Assembly: GCF_001027925.1 (NCBI RefSeq)
Contig: NZ_LECT01000050.1
Coordinates: 1 to 64,000, forward strand
DNA length: 64,000 nucleotides
Reading direction: 5' to 3'
DNA from: Rhodopirellula islandica
GTDB lineage: Bacteria; Planctomycetota; Planctomycetia; Pirellulales; Pirellulaceae
Positions 52,929 to 62,053 of this stretch are shown here, piece after piece (positions within the stretch are counted from its first letter, which is position 1; every line of letters starts with the position of its first letter). The notes beneath the pieces were generated by a model. The model saw only the letters and a list, made by a program, of their open reading frames with translations. It was not told the DNA's origin and did no database searches. Both the position numbers and the translations under genes were made by a program.

Positions 52929-53495
52929 TGCTTTCTCCGTTGAAGTCCCAATCCAATTGGGCCGTTTCGTGTCACCAAGATTCAAAATGGATGCCGTCAG
53001 AACCAGAAGCTGTGCCCCCACAGTTGGGGAGGGCCGATCTCTCGCTCTTGAACGATGAAACAAACGCAGTCCATCGCTTTTTCAACGCACACGCTGCCTG
53101 CCGCCGAAGGCACATCGAATTTTCCGAGCAATCGTTTCGAAATTCGAATCAATCACCTCGAAGATTTCGAGTGAGTTGAAAGCAATCCATCATGTCGTCG
53201 GAGGAATTCATCGGTGCATTTGCCGAGTCCGTCCCCAACCCGTCCTCAAATCCACTCAGAAACCGTCCACGGGGTGCGCAACGCACCTGTTACTCCTCAT
53301 CTGCCGGTCGTTCCCCTGATGCCGTTTAGGTAAAATGTGATGATTCAGGACCGAAGACGCTCGGTAGAAGTGAAAATCCTGCTTTCAATAAAACGTTCCA
53401 CCCGCTATCCTGCGGGGCTTCTCCCTGGAACCAGGGATTTTGAGCGTTTAAAACCACACACATGACAATCACCGCAAGCGGTGGCGGAGAATCAG
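52929..53495. other. Divergent intergenic region between porin 2 and rpmB
   Basis: 567 bp without a supported gene. It holds the promoters for the porin (-) and for rpmB-gatC (+). The part at 53330-53460 is less GC-rich and contains the two leader hairpins listed separately. Confidence 0.45.
53401..53441 (+). promoter_or_regulatory. Two-hairpin leader upstream of rpmB
   Basis: CCCGC-tatcct-GCGGG (53401-53416) is followed by TCCCTGG-aa-CCAGGGA and TTTT (53422-53441), 54 bp before the rpmB start. This could be an attenuator or a structured r-protein leader. The second stem with its T run resembles a short terminator. Confidence 0.5.
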
Positions 53496-53768
53496 ATGGC
53501 ACGACAATGCGAAGCGTGCGGCAAGAAAGTCCAAATGGGCAACCGTATTGAAACCCGGGGTAAAGCGAAGTACCTGGGCGGAGTCGGTACCAAAATCACT
53601 GGTTGCACACGCCGTAAATTTGTCCCCAACTTGCAAAAAGTTCACGTGACCTTGCCCAACGGCACCAACAAATCAATGCGGATTTGCACTCAGTGCATTC
53701 GCAGCGGTGTCGTACGCAAAACCGTGAAAACAAAACCGTTTGACGTCAGCGGCGGTAAAAAGTCCTGA
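53496..53768 (+). CDS. rpmB: 50S ribosomal protein L28
   Basis: The 90-aa protein begins MARQCEACGKKVQMGNRIE and has RRKFVPNLQKVHVTLPNGT in the middle. It has CxxC pairs at residues ~5-8 and ~70-73 (CEAC, CTQC), as in the zinc-binding form of L28. The ATG at 53496 has GGAG upstream; an in-frame GTG at 53481 is less likely. The stop overlaps gatC by one base (TGATG), so the two are translated in coupled fashion. Confidence 0.95.
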   Translation: MARQCEACGKKVQMGNRIETRGKAKYLGGVGTKITGCTRRKFVPNLQKVHVTLPNGTNKSMRICTQCIRSGVVRKTVKTKPFDVSGGKKS

Positions 53769-54085
53769 TGTCCGGTCCTGGCAACGGTGCGTCCGTCGAC
53801 ATCCAAAAATTGGCTCGACTGGCTCGCCTTCAGCTAACGGAACAAGAGCAAACCGATTTCGGCCCGCAAATCGCGGACATCCTCGGTTTCGTGGAACAAT
53901 TGTCCGAACTCGACACCTCCGGTGTCGAGCCGATGACCAGTGCGCTGGATGTCGAAAACCGATTCCGGGACGACACCCCAGACCAAAGCCTGTCTGCCGA
54001 GGTTGCGACGCGAACCGCGCCCGCCTCCCAAGATGGCACGTTTTTGGTGCCTCCCGTACTGGGAAACACTTCTTCCAAGAAATGA
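53768..54085 (+). CDS. gatC: Asp-tRNA(Asn)/Glu-tRNA(Gln) amidotransferase subunit C
   Basis: The 105-aa protein is the belt subunit that stabilises GatA-GatB. It shows VDIQKLARLARLQLTEQE, the IADILGFVEQLSELDTSGVEPM helix and turn, and RFRDDTPDQSL near the end. The ATG overlaps the rpmB stop by one base. gatA and gatB do not follow: a convergent gene ends at 54269, after ~180 bp, so the complex is encoded at separate loci. Confidence 0.93.
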   Translation: MSGPGNGASVDIQKLARLARLQLTEQEQTDFGPQIADILGFVEQLSELDTSGVEPMTSALDVENRFRDDTPDQSLSAEVATRTAPASQDGTFLVPPVLGNTSSKK

Positions 54086-54268
54086 ATCCGGCCCAAGCAG
54101 TTCGCGAAGATTCCCTCGGAATGAATTCGCGAACCGTTTTTGCTGCGCAGTCCAAACCTACCTGCCGCGATGCCCGATCGATCAACCCGGCATCAATCAA
54201 CCTGGCATCGCTTGACCTCGCCCAGCCAAGTCAGGCCCACAGGACCTGACCGCACCCAGGCCTCCTTC

Positions 54269-55363
54269 TCACGAAGCCTCTTCCTCGGGCCGATCGACAA
54301 CCACCAGATTGCTGGCCAAATCTTCGACCACGCGTGATTCCAACCCATCGTCGGACACTCGCTGGCGATCCACGGTCTTGGGTTTGACCCCCGCTGGCAA
54401 ACGCCCCAGGTGAAAAACAGGCTCGCCAGGCGAAACGGCTGGCAACGTTGTCATTCCAATGACGACGCTGTCAAACGGCGAAATCAAGACACTGCGTTCG
54501 AACCCCAACAAGGTTGTGTTGGTCGCCAGCGGCTGACCCTTTTCAACAAAATCGCCGGGCCCAACGTGAAATTGAAGGAAACCGCCTTTCTCCGCCCGGA
54601 CCCACTTGGCCGTTTCAACATGAAACCGAGCCTCGGGTACCTCCGCCTCGCCATCGATCATTTCTAACTTCGCGAGCACGTTTCGGACGCCACGAACAGC
54701 GATCTCGACAATCCGAGGCTCAGCCTTCCAGACTTCGCCGCCTTCCATCACGATCGTGGGACACCCCGCCAAACACGCCTCGCGACGAAGCGCCCCCGCG
54801 GGCCCCTGACCATTCATGATCACGTCGGTGCCGAAGGATTCCGCCAACATACTGACCTTGGGATCACTCAGATCACCACGGACGTTGGGGTAATTCGTCC
54901 GGCGAACCGAGGCGGTGTGCAAATCGATCCCGTAATCGGAACGCCCAACAATCTCATCAAAGATCGTTCTCGCCACGCGACCAGCCAGTGATCCCGAGAA
55001 GGAACCAGGAAAGCAGCGATTCAAATCGCGACGATCGGGCAAATACCGAGAGTGCCGCTCAAACGCGAGCAAATTCAACACTGGAACCAGAATCAGCGCC
55101 CCGGCTTTCAGGTCCAGATTCTCATCCTGGATCAGCTGACGCACTGCGCCCGTCCCATTCAGCTCGTCCCCGTGCAGCGCCGCGGTCACAAACACGACCG
55201 GGCCCGGGTTCAACGCCCGCTGAACAAAGATTGGAATCCGCAATGAGATTCCGGAGTACGACTCACTGACGGCAAGGTGAATGCTCCGCTGCTCCCCCGC
55301 AGGAACTTCCTTCCCTGACCAATTGCCAACGTGCTTGGGGCTATCCATGATCCCTGATTTCAC
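54269..55363 (-). CDS. Succinylglutamate desuccinylase / aspartoacylase family protein
   Basis: The 364-aa protein belongs to the M14-like AstE/AspA zinc family. Zinc ligands sit in FVTAALHGDELNGTG (His, Glu) and GIDLHTAS (His). VLNLLAFERHSRYLPDRRDLNRCFPG is the substrate region, and a C-terminal beta-domain (GGFLQFHVGPGDFVEKGQPLA) resembles a biotinyl-like barrel, as in this subgroup. It probably removes an acyl or amino-acid group, but the substrate is unknown. The GTG at 55363 is 4 bp from the PP2C gene; MDSPKH at 55348 is the other possible start. Confidence 0.88.
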   Translation of the reverse strand: MKSGIMDSPKHVGNWSGKEVPAGEQRSIHLAVSESYSGISLRIPIFVQRALNPGPVVFVTAALHGDELNGTGAVRQLIQDENLDLKAGALILVPVLNLLAFERHSRYLPDRRDLNRCFPGSFSGSLAGRVARTIFDEIVGRSDYGIDLHTASVRRTNYPNVRGDLSDPKVSMLAESFGTDVIMNGQGPAGALRREACLAGCPTIVMEGGEVWKAEPRIVEIAVRGVRNVLAKLEMIDGEAEVPEARFHVETAKWVRAEKGGFLQFHVGPGDFVEKGQPLATNTTLLGFERSVLISPFDSVVIGMTTLPAVSPGEPVFHLGRLPAGVKPKTVDRQRVSDDGLESRVVEDLASNLVVVDRPEEEAS

Positions 55364-55367
55364 TCAC

Positions 55368-56825
55368 TTAAAGATCGACGACCGTATCGCTCGCCGAATC
55401 ATCTTGGTGTTTTCGCAACTGCTCCATCGCTGCCAAAGTCGCATCGCAATACGACGACACGGCGGTCCCCCAAGCCTCTTCCTTCGTGGCCTGGCGAGCT
55501 TGTTGCAACAACTGGTCAACATTTTGCCAGTCCAACATCCAGTTTCGCTCTTCTGACGTTTGCCGCAACTGGGTGATCACATCATCCATGCGAAGAAGGA
55601 AGGCTTCGTGCGAATCCGCCCTGTATCTGCGGTAGGGCCCGGTCCCCAGCGCGGTCTCACCGCTGCCGATATCCAGCGGTGCTCCGGAACTCCAGTTTGT
55701 GTCGATCGAACCCTGACCTGAACCACCCTGCCCTGCTGCCTGATTGCCAGGCACGCTCGCGACCGGCGCCGAGTCGCCCCCGGCCTCCTGGCCCCGCACC
55801 CGCCGCGTTTTCAACGGACGCCGGCGTTCGTTGGGCCTGAAAACACCACTGCCCCATACCGCTGCGGAGATGGCTCCCAGAATGAATGCGACAATCGCTG
55901 AGCCCACAAACCGCGGACTCACCAAAGCAGAAGCCAACCCAAACCCGACCGCACCCGTCCAACAAAACGCAGTGGTTCCGATCAAAGCACGCGAAGAAAC
56001 CTCGTCTGCACCGATCGGGCGACGTTTTTTCTGCGACCCGTCATTCTGGGTCAGATGCTCCTCATCGACCTCGACCACGATCACCGTGATGTTGTCGGGA
56101 CCTCCCCGCAGGTTGGCCAAGTCGATCATCACCTGAGCGGCTTTGTCGACATCCAACGAATCAAGCAAAACCGCGAGTTCGTCGTCTTCAATTTGCCCGG
56201 TCAGCCCATCACTGCAGACGAGAAAACGATCCCCCACTTCGAGATCAAACGGGCCTTCCAGGTCCACCAAGACCTCTGGGGAGGGGCCCAACGATCGAGT
56301 GATCACGTTCTTGGGAATGGATTTACTGAAAACACTGTCACTGTGAACTTTGCCGCTGGCTTGCATCTCCCAAACCAACGAGTGATCAAACGTCAACTGC
56401 TCCAACACCCCGCGCCGCAACCGATAAACACGCGAATCGCCAACATGAGCCACGTAGGCCTCACCATTGACCAAAACCAGTGAACTGGCGGTCGTCCCCA
56501 TGTTGAGGAACTCGGGGTTGCTTTGCCCACGCTCGTAAATGGCGGCATTGGCCAAATGCACCGCCTCAGAAATGGCGTGCTCGGGCGCCTCTTCCCGCGA
56601 TTGGTAGTAGTGCATCGAAATGCGATCGCTGGCAATCTTCGACGCCAACTCACCCGCCGCGTGGGCGCCCATCCCGTCCGCGACGACAAACAAGTGCCCC
56701 CGCTTGTTCAGACGTTCCGCGGACTCGGCGATTAAAATCGCCAATGAATCTTGATTGTTCGCACGCCGCATCCCCACATGGGTTTGCTCAGCGAACTTCA
56801 CTCCGGGGTGCCATGAACCTGACAA
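55368..56825 (-). CDS. PP2C-family Ser/Thr phosphatase with membrane segment
   Basis: The 485-aa protein has a complete PPM phosphatase domain in its first ~260 residues: HVGMRRANNQDSL, LFVVADGMGAHAAGELAS (metal Asp), YVAHVGDSRVYRLRRG, FLVCSDGLTGQIEDDEL, and GGPDNITVIVVEVDE. Two hydrophobic segments at ~285-330 (FCWTGAVGFGLASAL, AIVAFILGAISAAVWGSGVF) may anchor it, and a C-terminal coiled region follows. It probably opposes Ser/Thr kinases like those at 32776 and 41329; this is inference. The start is a TTG. It is the first gene of a pair with the aspartoacylase-like gene. Confidence 0.9.
   Translation of the reverse strand: MSGSWHPGVKFAEQTHVGMRRANNQDSLAILIAESAERLNKRGHLFVVADGMGAHAAGELASKIASDRISMHYYQSREEAPEHAISEAVHLANAAIYERGQSNPEFLNMGTTASSLVLVNGEAYVAHVGDSRVYRLRRGVLEQLTFDHSLVWEMQASGKVHSDSVFSKSIPKNVITRSLGPSPEVLVDLEGPFDLEVGDRFLVCSDGLTGQIEDDELAVLLDSLDVDKAAQVMIDLANLRGGPDNITVIVVEVDEEHLTQNDGSQKKRRPIGADEVSSRALIGTTAFCWTGAVGFGLASALVSPRFVGSAIVAFILGAISAAVWGSGVFRPNERRRPLKTRRVRGQEAGGDSAPVASVPGNQAAGQGGSGQGSIDTNWSSGAPLDIGSGETALGTGPYRRYRADSHEAFLLRMDDVITQLRQTSEERNWMLDWQNVDQLLQQARQATKEEAWGTAVSSYCDATLAAMEQLRKHQDDSASDTVVDL
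55726..55733 (-). other. KOPS-like octamer in the PP2C gene
   Basis: CCCTGCCC on the + strand, encoding AGQGG in the linker behind the membrane segments. Confidence 0.5.
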
Positions 56826-57052
56826 ACGATTTGTGACCGAGAACTGGTGACCGAGAACACATTCAACCGACGAACTTACACGGCCTCACCGAGACTGCTT
56901 GGCAAATTGTAAGTCCCCGTGCGCCGTGAACCTAGTGTATTGAACGCTCTTGAGACACGATTTTAGCGACCTTCGTCACCGCAGACCGCCAGGCATGGAT
57001 GACACCCCACCCGCGAGACCTCTCAACGGACTGCTCAAACGTAGAAATCGGC

Positions 57053-58282
57053 TCAAACAGGAGCGATCAGTTCCGCCGCCAATCGGCAGGCGTCCAAGAA
57101 CTCGTCGACCATCAGGTACTCATCGACAGTGTGAATGGATGCTTGACCGCACCCGAGCGTGACAGCCTCAATCCCATGCAGCATCAGCCAATTTGCATCC
57201 AGCCCGCCGTTGGCCACCTCGCACTGTGGTGAACGCCCCAATTGCGAGATCAACTGAGTCGCCGCCAACACCGAAGGATGATCTTCCGCCAATCGAAACG
57301 CCTCGTAGTCCACGCGACTGCTGAATTCCAAACTCCCCACCCGGCCCTGAACATCCGTCACTGACTGAACTGCGTTTTCAAACGCTGCTTTCATCTGCGC
57401 CACAATTTCAGCCCGGAACTCCGCGTCATGACTCCGCGCCTCGGCTCGCAACTGGACTTCCGGTGTGATCACGTTGGTGGCGTCCCCGCCTTGAAAAACG
57501 CCCACGTTGGCGGTCCCTCGCCGTCCATCTTTCTCGACCAACCCCAGCCATCCATTGCGATGCAGAGTGCTGATCGCTTCGGAGGCAATCACGATTGCAC
57601 TCACACCCTTCTCAGGTGCCACGCCAGCATGAGCCGCATGACCTCGAACCGTCATCTGCACACGCTCGCCACCGATCGCCCCATGACGAATCTTGTCGAG
57701 CCCACCCCCATCGAAATTGAACGCCCGATCCACTCGCCCCACCTTGGACACTTCCAGGTGACGAGCGCCTTCCAACCCAACTTCTTCCTGGATCAGGAAC
57801 AGAATCACGGCCGGAGCCAACCGCAGATCCGGCTGCTTGGCCTGGCGAGCCAAGCGTTCGAAGATGGCACTGAGAATCACCGCGCAACCGCTCCGGTCAT
57901 CAGCCCCCAGACCCGTCGGACCATCCGAGACCACGATCCGGCCCAGTTCTTCGTCATCGCGAACCACGGGATTGGATCCGACGCAGATCGGAACGGTGTC
58001 CATGTGAGCGGACAGTAAAGTCCGGGGCAACGATTCATCGCCCGGCAACGACACGATGAGATTCCCCGTGTTGCCACTCAAACGCGTCTTGGTGCCGGCA
58101 TCGTCGGATTGAATCCAGGCCGGATCCACTCCCGCCTCCACCAACATTGCCTGGATCGAACTGGAAACCGCAGCTTCATCACCGCTCTTGCCACGGATTC
58201 GCGTCAGCTGAAGATAGCGATCCAGGGCAGCCGATTCGTCCAGGGCCGCCCACTGAGAGGCATCGGTTCGGTTCATATTCAT
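57053..58282 (-). CDS. M20/M42-type metallopeptidase, PepT-like
   Basis: The 409-aa protein has the di-zinc peptidase layout: LLSAHMDTVPICVG, GLGADDRSGCAVIL, LIQEEVGLEGARHL (Glu catalytic base and ligand), FNFDGGG, a dimerisation domain with VRGHAAHAGVAPEKGVSAI, and the last His in CGQASIHTVDEYL. It fits the PepT-like branch of tripeptide aminopeptidases. The cytoplasmic location follows from the absence of a signal. The ATG at 58282 is the first of two (MNMNRT). It is separated from the PP2C gene by 227 bp with nothing recognised. Confidence 0.9.
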   Translation of the reverse strand: MNMNRTDASQWAALDESAALDRYLQLTRIRGKSGDEAAVSSSIQAMLVEAGVDPAWIQSDDAGTKTRLSGNTGNLIVSLPGDESLPRTLLSAHMDTVPICVGSNPVVRDDEELGRIVVSDGPTGLGADDRSGCAVILSAIFERLARQAKQPDLRLAPAVILFLIQEEVGLEGARHLEVSKVGRVDRAFNFDGGGLDKIRHGAIGGERVQMTVRGHAAHAGVAPEKGVSAIVIASEAISTLHRNGWLGLVEKDGRRGTANVGVFQGGDATNVITPEVQLRAEARSHDAEFRAEIVAQMKAAFENAVQSVTDVQGRVGSLEFSSRVDYEAFRLAEDHPSVLAATQLISQLGRSPQCEVANGGLDANWLMLHGIEAVTLGCGQASIHTVDEYLMVDEFLDACRLAAELIAPV

Positions 58283-58362
58283 TGCGAGAGCCCGCGTTCC
58301 TTGCGTGAGATTGGTTCATTGCCAGAGCGTTGGGCGACCTCGCCCCCCGCGAGACAAGCAGA

Positions 58363-58635
58363 TCATCGCGTGCGACGGACGCGGCGAGCCGCTTCATCGT
58401 CCACGCGAATTGGCTGGGCAGCGGCGTTCGATTGCGACTGATTCAGTCGGCTGACGGCAAACCACCCGACCGCCAACAGCAGACCACTGGCAGCGAAGGA
58501 AGCCAACATCGGAACGACATGCGCCGGTTCGGTGGCGTAGTGAGCCACACCTTCCGTGCTGCCATGACCGGGATGCGCCGAAACGGGAACGGCAAAAACC
58601 AAGGCGGCAATCGAGCCAAACAGTGAACGCGACAA
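58363..58635 (-). CDS. Small membrane or exported protein with HPGHG motif
   Basis: The ~90-aa product starts with a signal-like stretch (LFGSIAALVFAVPVSA) directly followed by HPGHGSTEG. A membrane helix (VVPMLASFAASGLLLAVGWFAVSRL) and a basic tail come next. The HPGHG after the signal recalls metal-binding N-termini of HupE/UreJ-like proteins. The start is uncertain: the TTG at 58635 or an ATG at 58713. Longer forms up to 58854 would overlap trhO. It lies 80 bp beyond the peptidase start and on the same strand. Confidence 0.5.
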   Translation of the reverse strand: MSRSLFGSIAALVFAVPVSAHPGHGSTEGVAHYATEPAHVVPMLASFAASGLLLAVGWFAVSRLNQSQSNAAAQPIRVDDEAARRVRRTR

Positions 58636-58769
58636 AATGAACTCACAAGATGCAAGAGAAAAGAGAAGAGCCAATCCACAGGCGGCAACCGCCATCGAAC
58701 CAGCCCCATCCATCGACCGACCAGCAAAACAAACCACGCCTGGGGCGCGAAGCCGAATCAACCGGCTGA

Positions 58770-59729
58770 TTATACGCCCTGGTCGAGCTGTTGTTGTCGC
58801 ATCCGCCGACGTTTTCGCTGGTCTTCGGTCACCTCCGCCGCACAACGAGAACAAGCGACCCCACGCTCATAGTCGGGATGCTGCTGCATTTCGGCGGTCA
58901 AGGGCCAACCACAGCCATGACACAATTCGTACGCCCCGGCCCGCAATTGGTGATCGACCGCCACGCGATTGTCGAACACAAAACATTCGCCCTGCCAACG
59001 AGATTCTTCCTCGGGCATCTTCTCTAAATAATTCAAAATCCCGCCACGCAGGTGATAAACCTCTTCAAACCCGCGTTCCTTCAAATAAGCGGTCGACTTT
59101 TCGCACCGGATCCCCCCCGTGCAAAACATCGCCACCTTGGGGTGCTTTTCCGGATCCAAGTTCTCCTCCACAAACTGAGGAAACTCTCGAAAGGAATCCG
59201 TGCCAGGATTGACGGCTCCTTGAAATGTCCCAATTTCGATCTCGTAGTCGTTTCGTGTGTCGATCAACGTGACCTCGGGATCGTCCACCAACGCATTCCA
59301 GTCCTGCGGCTCAACGTAGGTGCCGACCGATCGCAGTGGATTGATGTCCTCCACCCCCATCGTCACGATTTCGCGTTTCAACCGGACCTTGGTTTTTCGA
59401 AATGGAACCTGCTCGCAGTACGACCATTTGACGTCCATCCCACGCAATGGCGTCGCCTGATCGTCCAGTTCCATCGACCGAAGCCAATCGATGAACTGTT
59501 CCATTAACTCTCGCGGGCCTGCAATCGTTCCATTGATGCCTTCACCGGCCAACAACAACGAACCACGGATGCCATCACCAGACATTCGTTGGCGCAGCGG
59601 TTCTCGCAGCGATTCAAACTGCGGCAATGGCGTGAAGCAGTACAAAGCCGCAACGGCCACCGGCAAATCGGCCGCAGCAGCTTGGTCAGCACAATCAGAG
59701 AGAGCAGAGGAAACGTTTGATTCGGTCAT
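58770..59729 (-). CDS. trhO: tRNA uridine(34) hydroxylase (rhodanese-related)
   Basis: The ~319-aa protein, formerly YceA, hydroxylates U34 of tRNA with oxygen. It has the N-terminal domain ([44 protein letters not shown]), then a rhodanese domain with [16 protein letters not shown] and the active loop [18 protein letters not shown]-terminal Cys-rich tail follows ([16 protein letters not shown]), as in the longer family members. The frame starts at 59747, but MTESN at 59729 fits better. It follows the cytochrome gene by 18 bp. Confidence 0.92.
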   Translation of the reverse strand: MTESNVSSALSDCADQAAAADLPVAVAALYCFTPLPQFESLREPLRQRMSGDGIRGSLLLAGEGINGTIAGPRELMEQFIDWLRSMELDDQATPLRGMDVKWSYCEQVPFRKTKVRLKREIVTMGVEDINPLRSVGTYVEPQDWNALVDDPEVTLIDTRNDYEIEIGTFQGAVNPGTDSFREFPQFVEENLDPEKHPKVAMFCTGGIRCEKSTAYLKERGFEEVYHLRGGILNYLEKMPEEESRWQGECFVFDNRVAVDHQLRAGAYELCHGCGWPLTAEMQQHPDYERGVACSRCAAEVTEDQRKRRRMRQQQLDQGV

Positions 59730-59747
59730 GGCCGAAAACTTACCCAT

Positions 59748-61790
59748 TCATTGAACCCATTGCAGCCAAGCGTCCACGTAAGCAATCGGTGTCGTGTTCA
59801 TGCCCGTCTGAAACGCTTGCGAAAACGGCTGGCCCGATTGCAGATTTCGCAACACGGCATCCAACCCTCTCCGATTTTGCCGCGACAACAAGGACTCGGC
59901 AATCGCAACTGCCATTCGGTCCGCTCGCTCAGGCGGCAACTTGCCGTTCAAAAAGTCTTTCCCCGACTTCAAACTGCCCACCGCGGTGACCAACTCCGCC
60001 TGCCTCCGCAGATTCTCATTCCGATCCCGTTTGGTCTCGCCGCCGGAAATCGCGGTCCCCAAACCTTCGGCAAACCATCGCGGCACCGCCTCCCCGCGAC
60101 TGACCACCGCGAGACTGGCGACCGTTGCCTTCACGCGTTGGGCGATTTCCTCTTCGGTCGCACGCTCCGATGCCACGACCGCGACGTAGGCGCGGATTCC
60201 ATCGTATTTCCAGTGTGACTGCCAATCGGCGGGGACGCTTCGGCCCTCGACCATCTTGGCGAACTCGCTGTAGTCGTATCGCTTGGTCAGCACATAAACC
60301 GAAGCCTTGCCGTGGAAAAAGTCCTCGGGCGTCCCATCGGCTGGGGGCAAAAACTTCTGAGCTTGCACGAGCGCGGCCTCAGCCGACTCCGCCACCGCCT
60401 CCAGCGTTGCTGGCGAAACATCGCCCCAAACGGCAAAGTGGTCGGTGACCTGCTTTTGCAACCTGCTCATGTCAGCACCCGCCAACCGGAAATCGGACTC
60501 CGCGATCTCGGCCCGCCGCTCACTGACCTCGGGAGACGCCGCCGCGGACAACCAAGCCTGAGCCGTGACCACCTTCATCGGCGTTTGCACCAAAGCCTCA
60601 TCCACCTTGGCGCCTTCGCTGATCCAAGTCGAAATCAACTCGATGTCGCTGTCCGAAAGTGGCGGGCGACCGCCGGCGGGCATGCGATCACCAGCGCTGC
60701 CGCGGAGCTTCTGAACCAACAAACTGGCCTCCCCGTCGCCGGGCTGCATCACCGAACCACTGTCGCCACCGCGAAGCATCTGAGCCAACGTGTCCATTCG
60801 CAAACCACCACGGGTCTGCATCGCATCCAAGTGGCATCCGTTGCAATTCTCAACCAACAGTGGCGCCACATCCTTTGAAAACGAGACCGTTTCGTTTCCG
60901 GTTGGCTTGCCAACCATCGTTGGCTGATCGGGTTCCGGCGCGGCAGGCGTGTCAGCAGCTGCCCCCCCCCCCTTCAAACTGGTGAGCATCGCGGCCGGAT
61001 CGGGACCATCAAACCTGGCACCCTGAATCACCCATTGCTTCAGCGTGTCCAACTGTTCCTTGCTGACTTTCCCGCCACCACGAGGCATGTCGCCTGTTTC
61101 AATCGTTTCGATCAAGCGACTGCCGATCACATCGCCGGGGAAAACCACGACCCCTTCGGAGGGACCTTCCATCAACTTGGCAAAGCTCTGCAAAGTGAAC
61201 CCGCCCTTGTTGCCACGGATGTGACACCCGCCGCACTTGTCGACCAAGATCGGGGCGACTTCCGACACGAAACTGACGCCATCCGTTGCTGGCTCACTCG
61301 AGGCATCCGCTTCAGACATCGGATCCGCCGTCGCCTCCGGACGAGCAGGAAGCCGAAACGGTGGCAGCGTCACGCCTTCCAGTTCCAGCATCGCGCGAGC
61401 GTTGATGATTCGACGCATCGTCGGTAGCAACGCATCGTGCAGCCCGGGCGACGCCGCGTTTCCAGCCACATCAATTTGCCCGATCGCCTTTCGCAGAGCC
61501 TCCCCCGAGGTCTCGTAGTCGCCTTTGGAATACGCGGCCCCGGCACGCTTCACCTGCAACTCGACCGACTGAACAATGGTTCGTGATCTTGCATCGAGCG
61601 GTTTGGCGGCCCCTCGCGAATTGGTTTCTTGAGCGTCCGCCGTCGAAACCTGCCACGAACACGTCGCCAGCAGCGTCCCGGCGACCAACGTCACCGCGGC
61701 GAAAACGCGAAGCGCCGTCCGGCCAACGTTCCCATTCGAAACGATCTGAATCTCTTTCGAAACGACCTGAATCATCGTCACCAACATCAT
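59748..61790 (-). CDS. Secreted protein with two cytochrome c-type (CxxCH) domains
   Basis: The ~680-aa protein has a signal peptide (LRVFAAVTLVAGTLLATCSW...ADA). Two planctomycete-type cytochrome domains follow: FVSEVAPILVDKCGGCHIRGNKGGF (~170) and FSKDVAPLLVENCNGCHLDAMQTRG (~300). Each ends with a MPxGG-type loop (GDMPRGGGKVS, DRMPAGGRPPLS). The C-terminal ~280 residues (SVYVLTKRYDYSEFAKMVE, ERATEEEIAQRV, VVSRGEAVPRWFAEGLGTAISGG) look like a gluzincin-type peptidase fold, but a clear HExxH is missing. TTG at 61808 and ATGs at 61790 and 61775 are possible starts. It probably shares a transcript with trhO. Confidence 0.8.
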   Translation of the reverse strand: MMLVTMIQVVSKEIQIVSNGNVGRTALRVFAAVTLVAGTLLATCSWQVSTADAQETNSRGAAKPLDARSRTIVQSVELQVKRAGAAYSKGDYETSGEALRKAIGQIDVAGNAASPGLHDALLPTMRRIINARAMLELEGVTLPPFRLPARPEATADPMSEADASSEPATDGVSFVSEVAPILVDKCGGCHIRGNKGGFTLQSFAKLMEGPSEGVVVFPGDVIGSRLIETIETGDMPRGGGKVSKEQLDTLKQWVIQGARFDGPDPAAMLTSLKGGGAAADTPAAPEPDQPTMVGKPTGNETVSFSKDVAPLLVENCNGCHLDAMQTRGGLRMDTLAQMLRGGDSGSVMQPGDGEASLLVQKLRGSAGDRMPAGGRPPLSDSDIELISTWISEGAKVDEALVQTPMKVVTAQAWLSAAASPEVSERRAEIAESDFRLAGADMSRLQKQVTDHFAVWGDVSPATLEAVAESAEAALVQAQKFLPPADGTPEDFFHGKASVYVLTKRYDYSEFAKMVEGRSVPADWQSHWKYDGIRAYVAVVASERATEEEIAQRVKATVASLAVVSRGEAVPRWFAEGLGTAISGGETKRDRNENLRRQAELVTAVGSLKSGKDFLNGKLPPERADRMAVAIAESLLSRQNRRGLDAVLRNLQSGQPFSQAFQTGMNTTPIAYVDAWLQWVQ

Positions 61791-61930
61791 TGTTCGAGTA
61801 TTTGCCAATCACTCCATCATAGACCACAAACGCAGTTCTTCCCGAAAAAGACTCACTCATCCCATGGCGTCTCATTCGCCTTCCCAGTCGGTCCGCCGGC
61901 ACACAGTTCTCCCCTGGTGGGCCTCACCCG

Positions 61931-61943
61931 CCCTGCCCTGCCC
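61931..61943 (-). other. Doubled KOPS-like octamer upstream of guaA
   Basis: Two overlapping octamers on the - strand in the 245-bp region between the cytochrome gene and guaA; CCCTTCCC at 61982-61989 has the same orientation. Confidence 0.6.
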
Positions 61944-62053
61944 CAATCTTCGTGTTCGAACACGCCGCCTGCCTCGCTTGGCCCTTCCCCGTTTCCCCCT
62001 TGCTCTTTTACACTGCCGCATTGGCCTTTCCCGCAATTTCCGGCAAGAACACG

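Noticed and set aside
405-61943. GGGCAGGG as a Chi (RecBCD) site rather than KOPS
   Set aside because: Chi-like bias also follows replication direction, so it cannot be fully excluded. The match to GGGNAGGG and the nearby dif-like site favour the KOPS reading.
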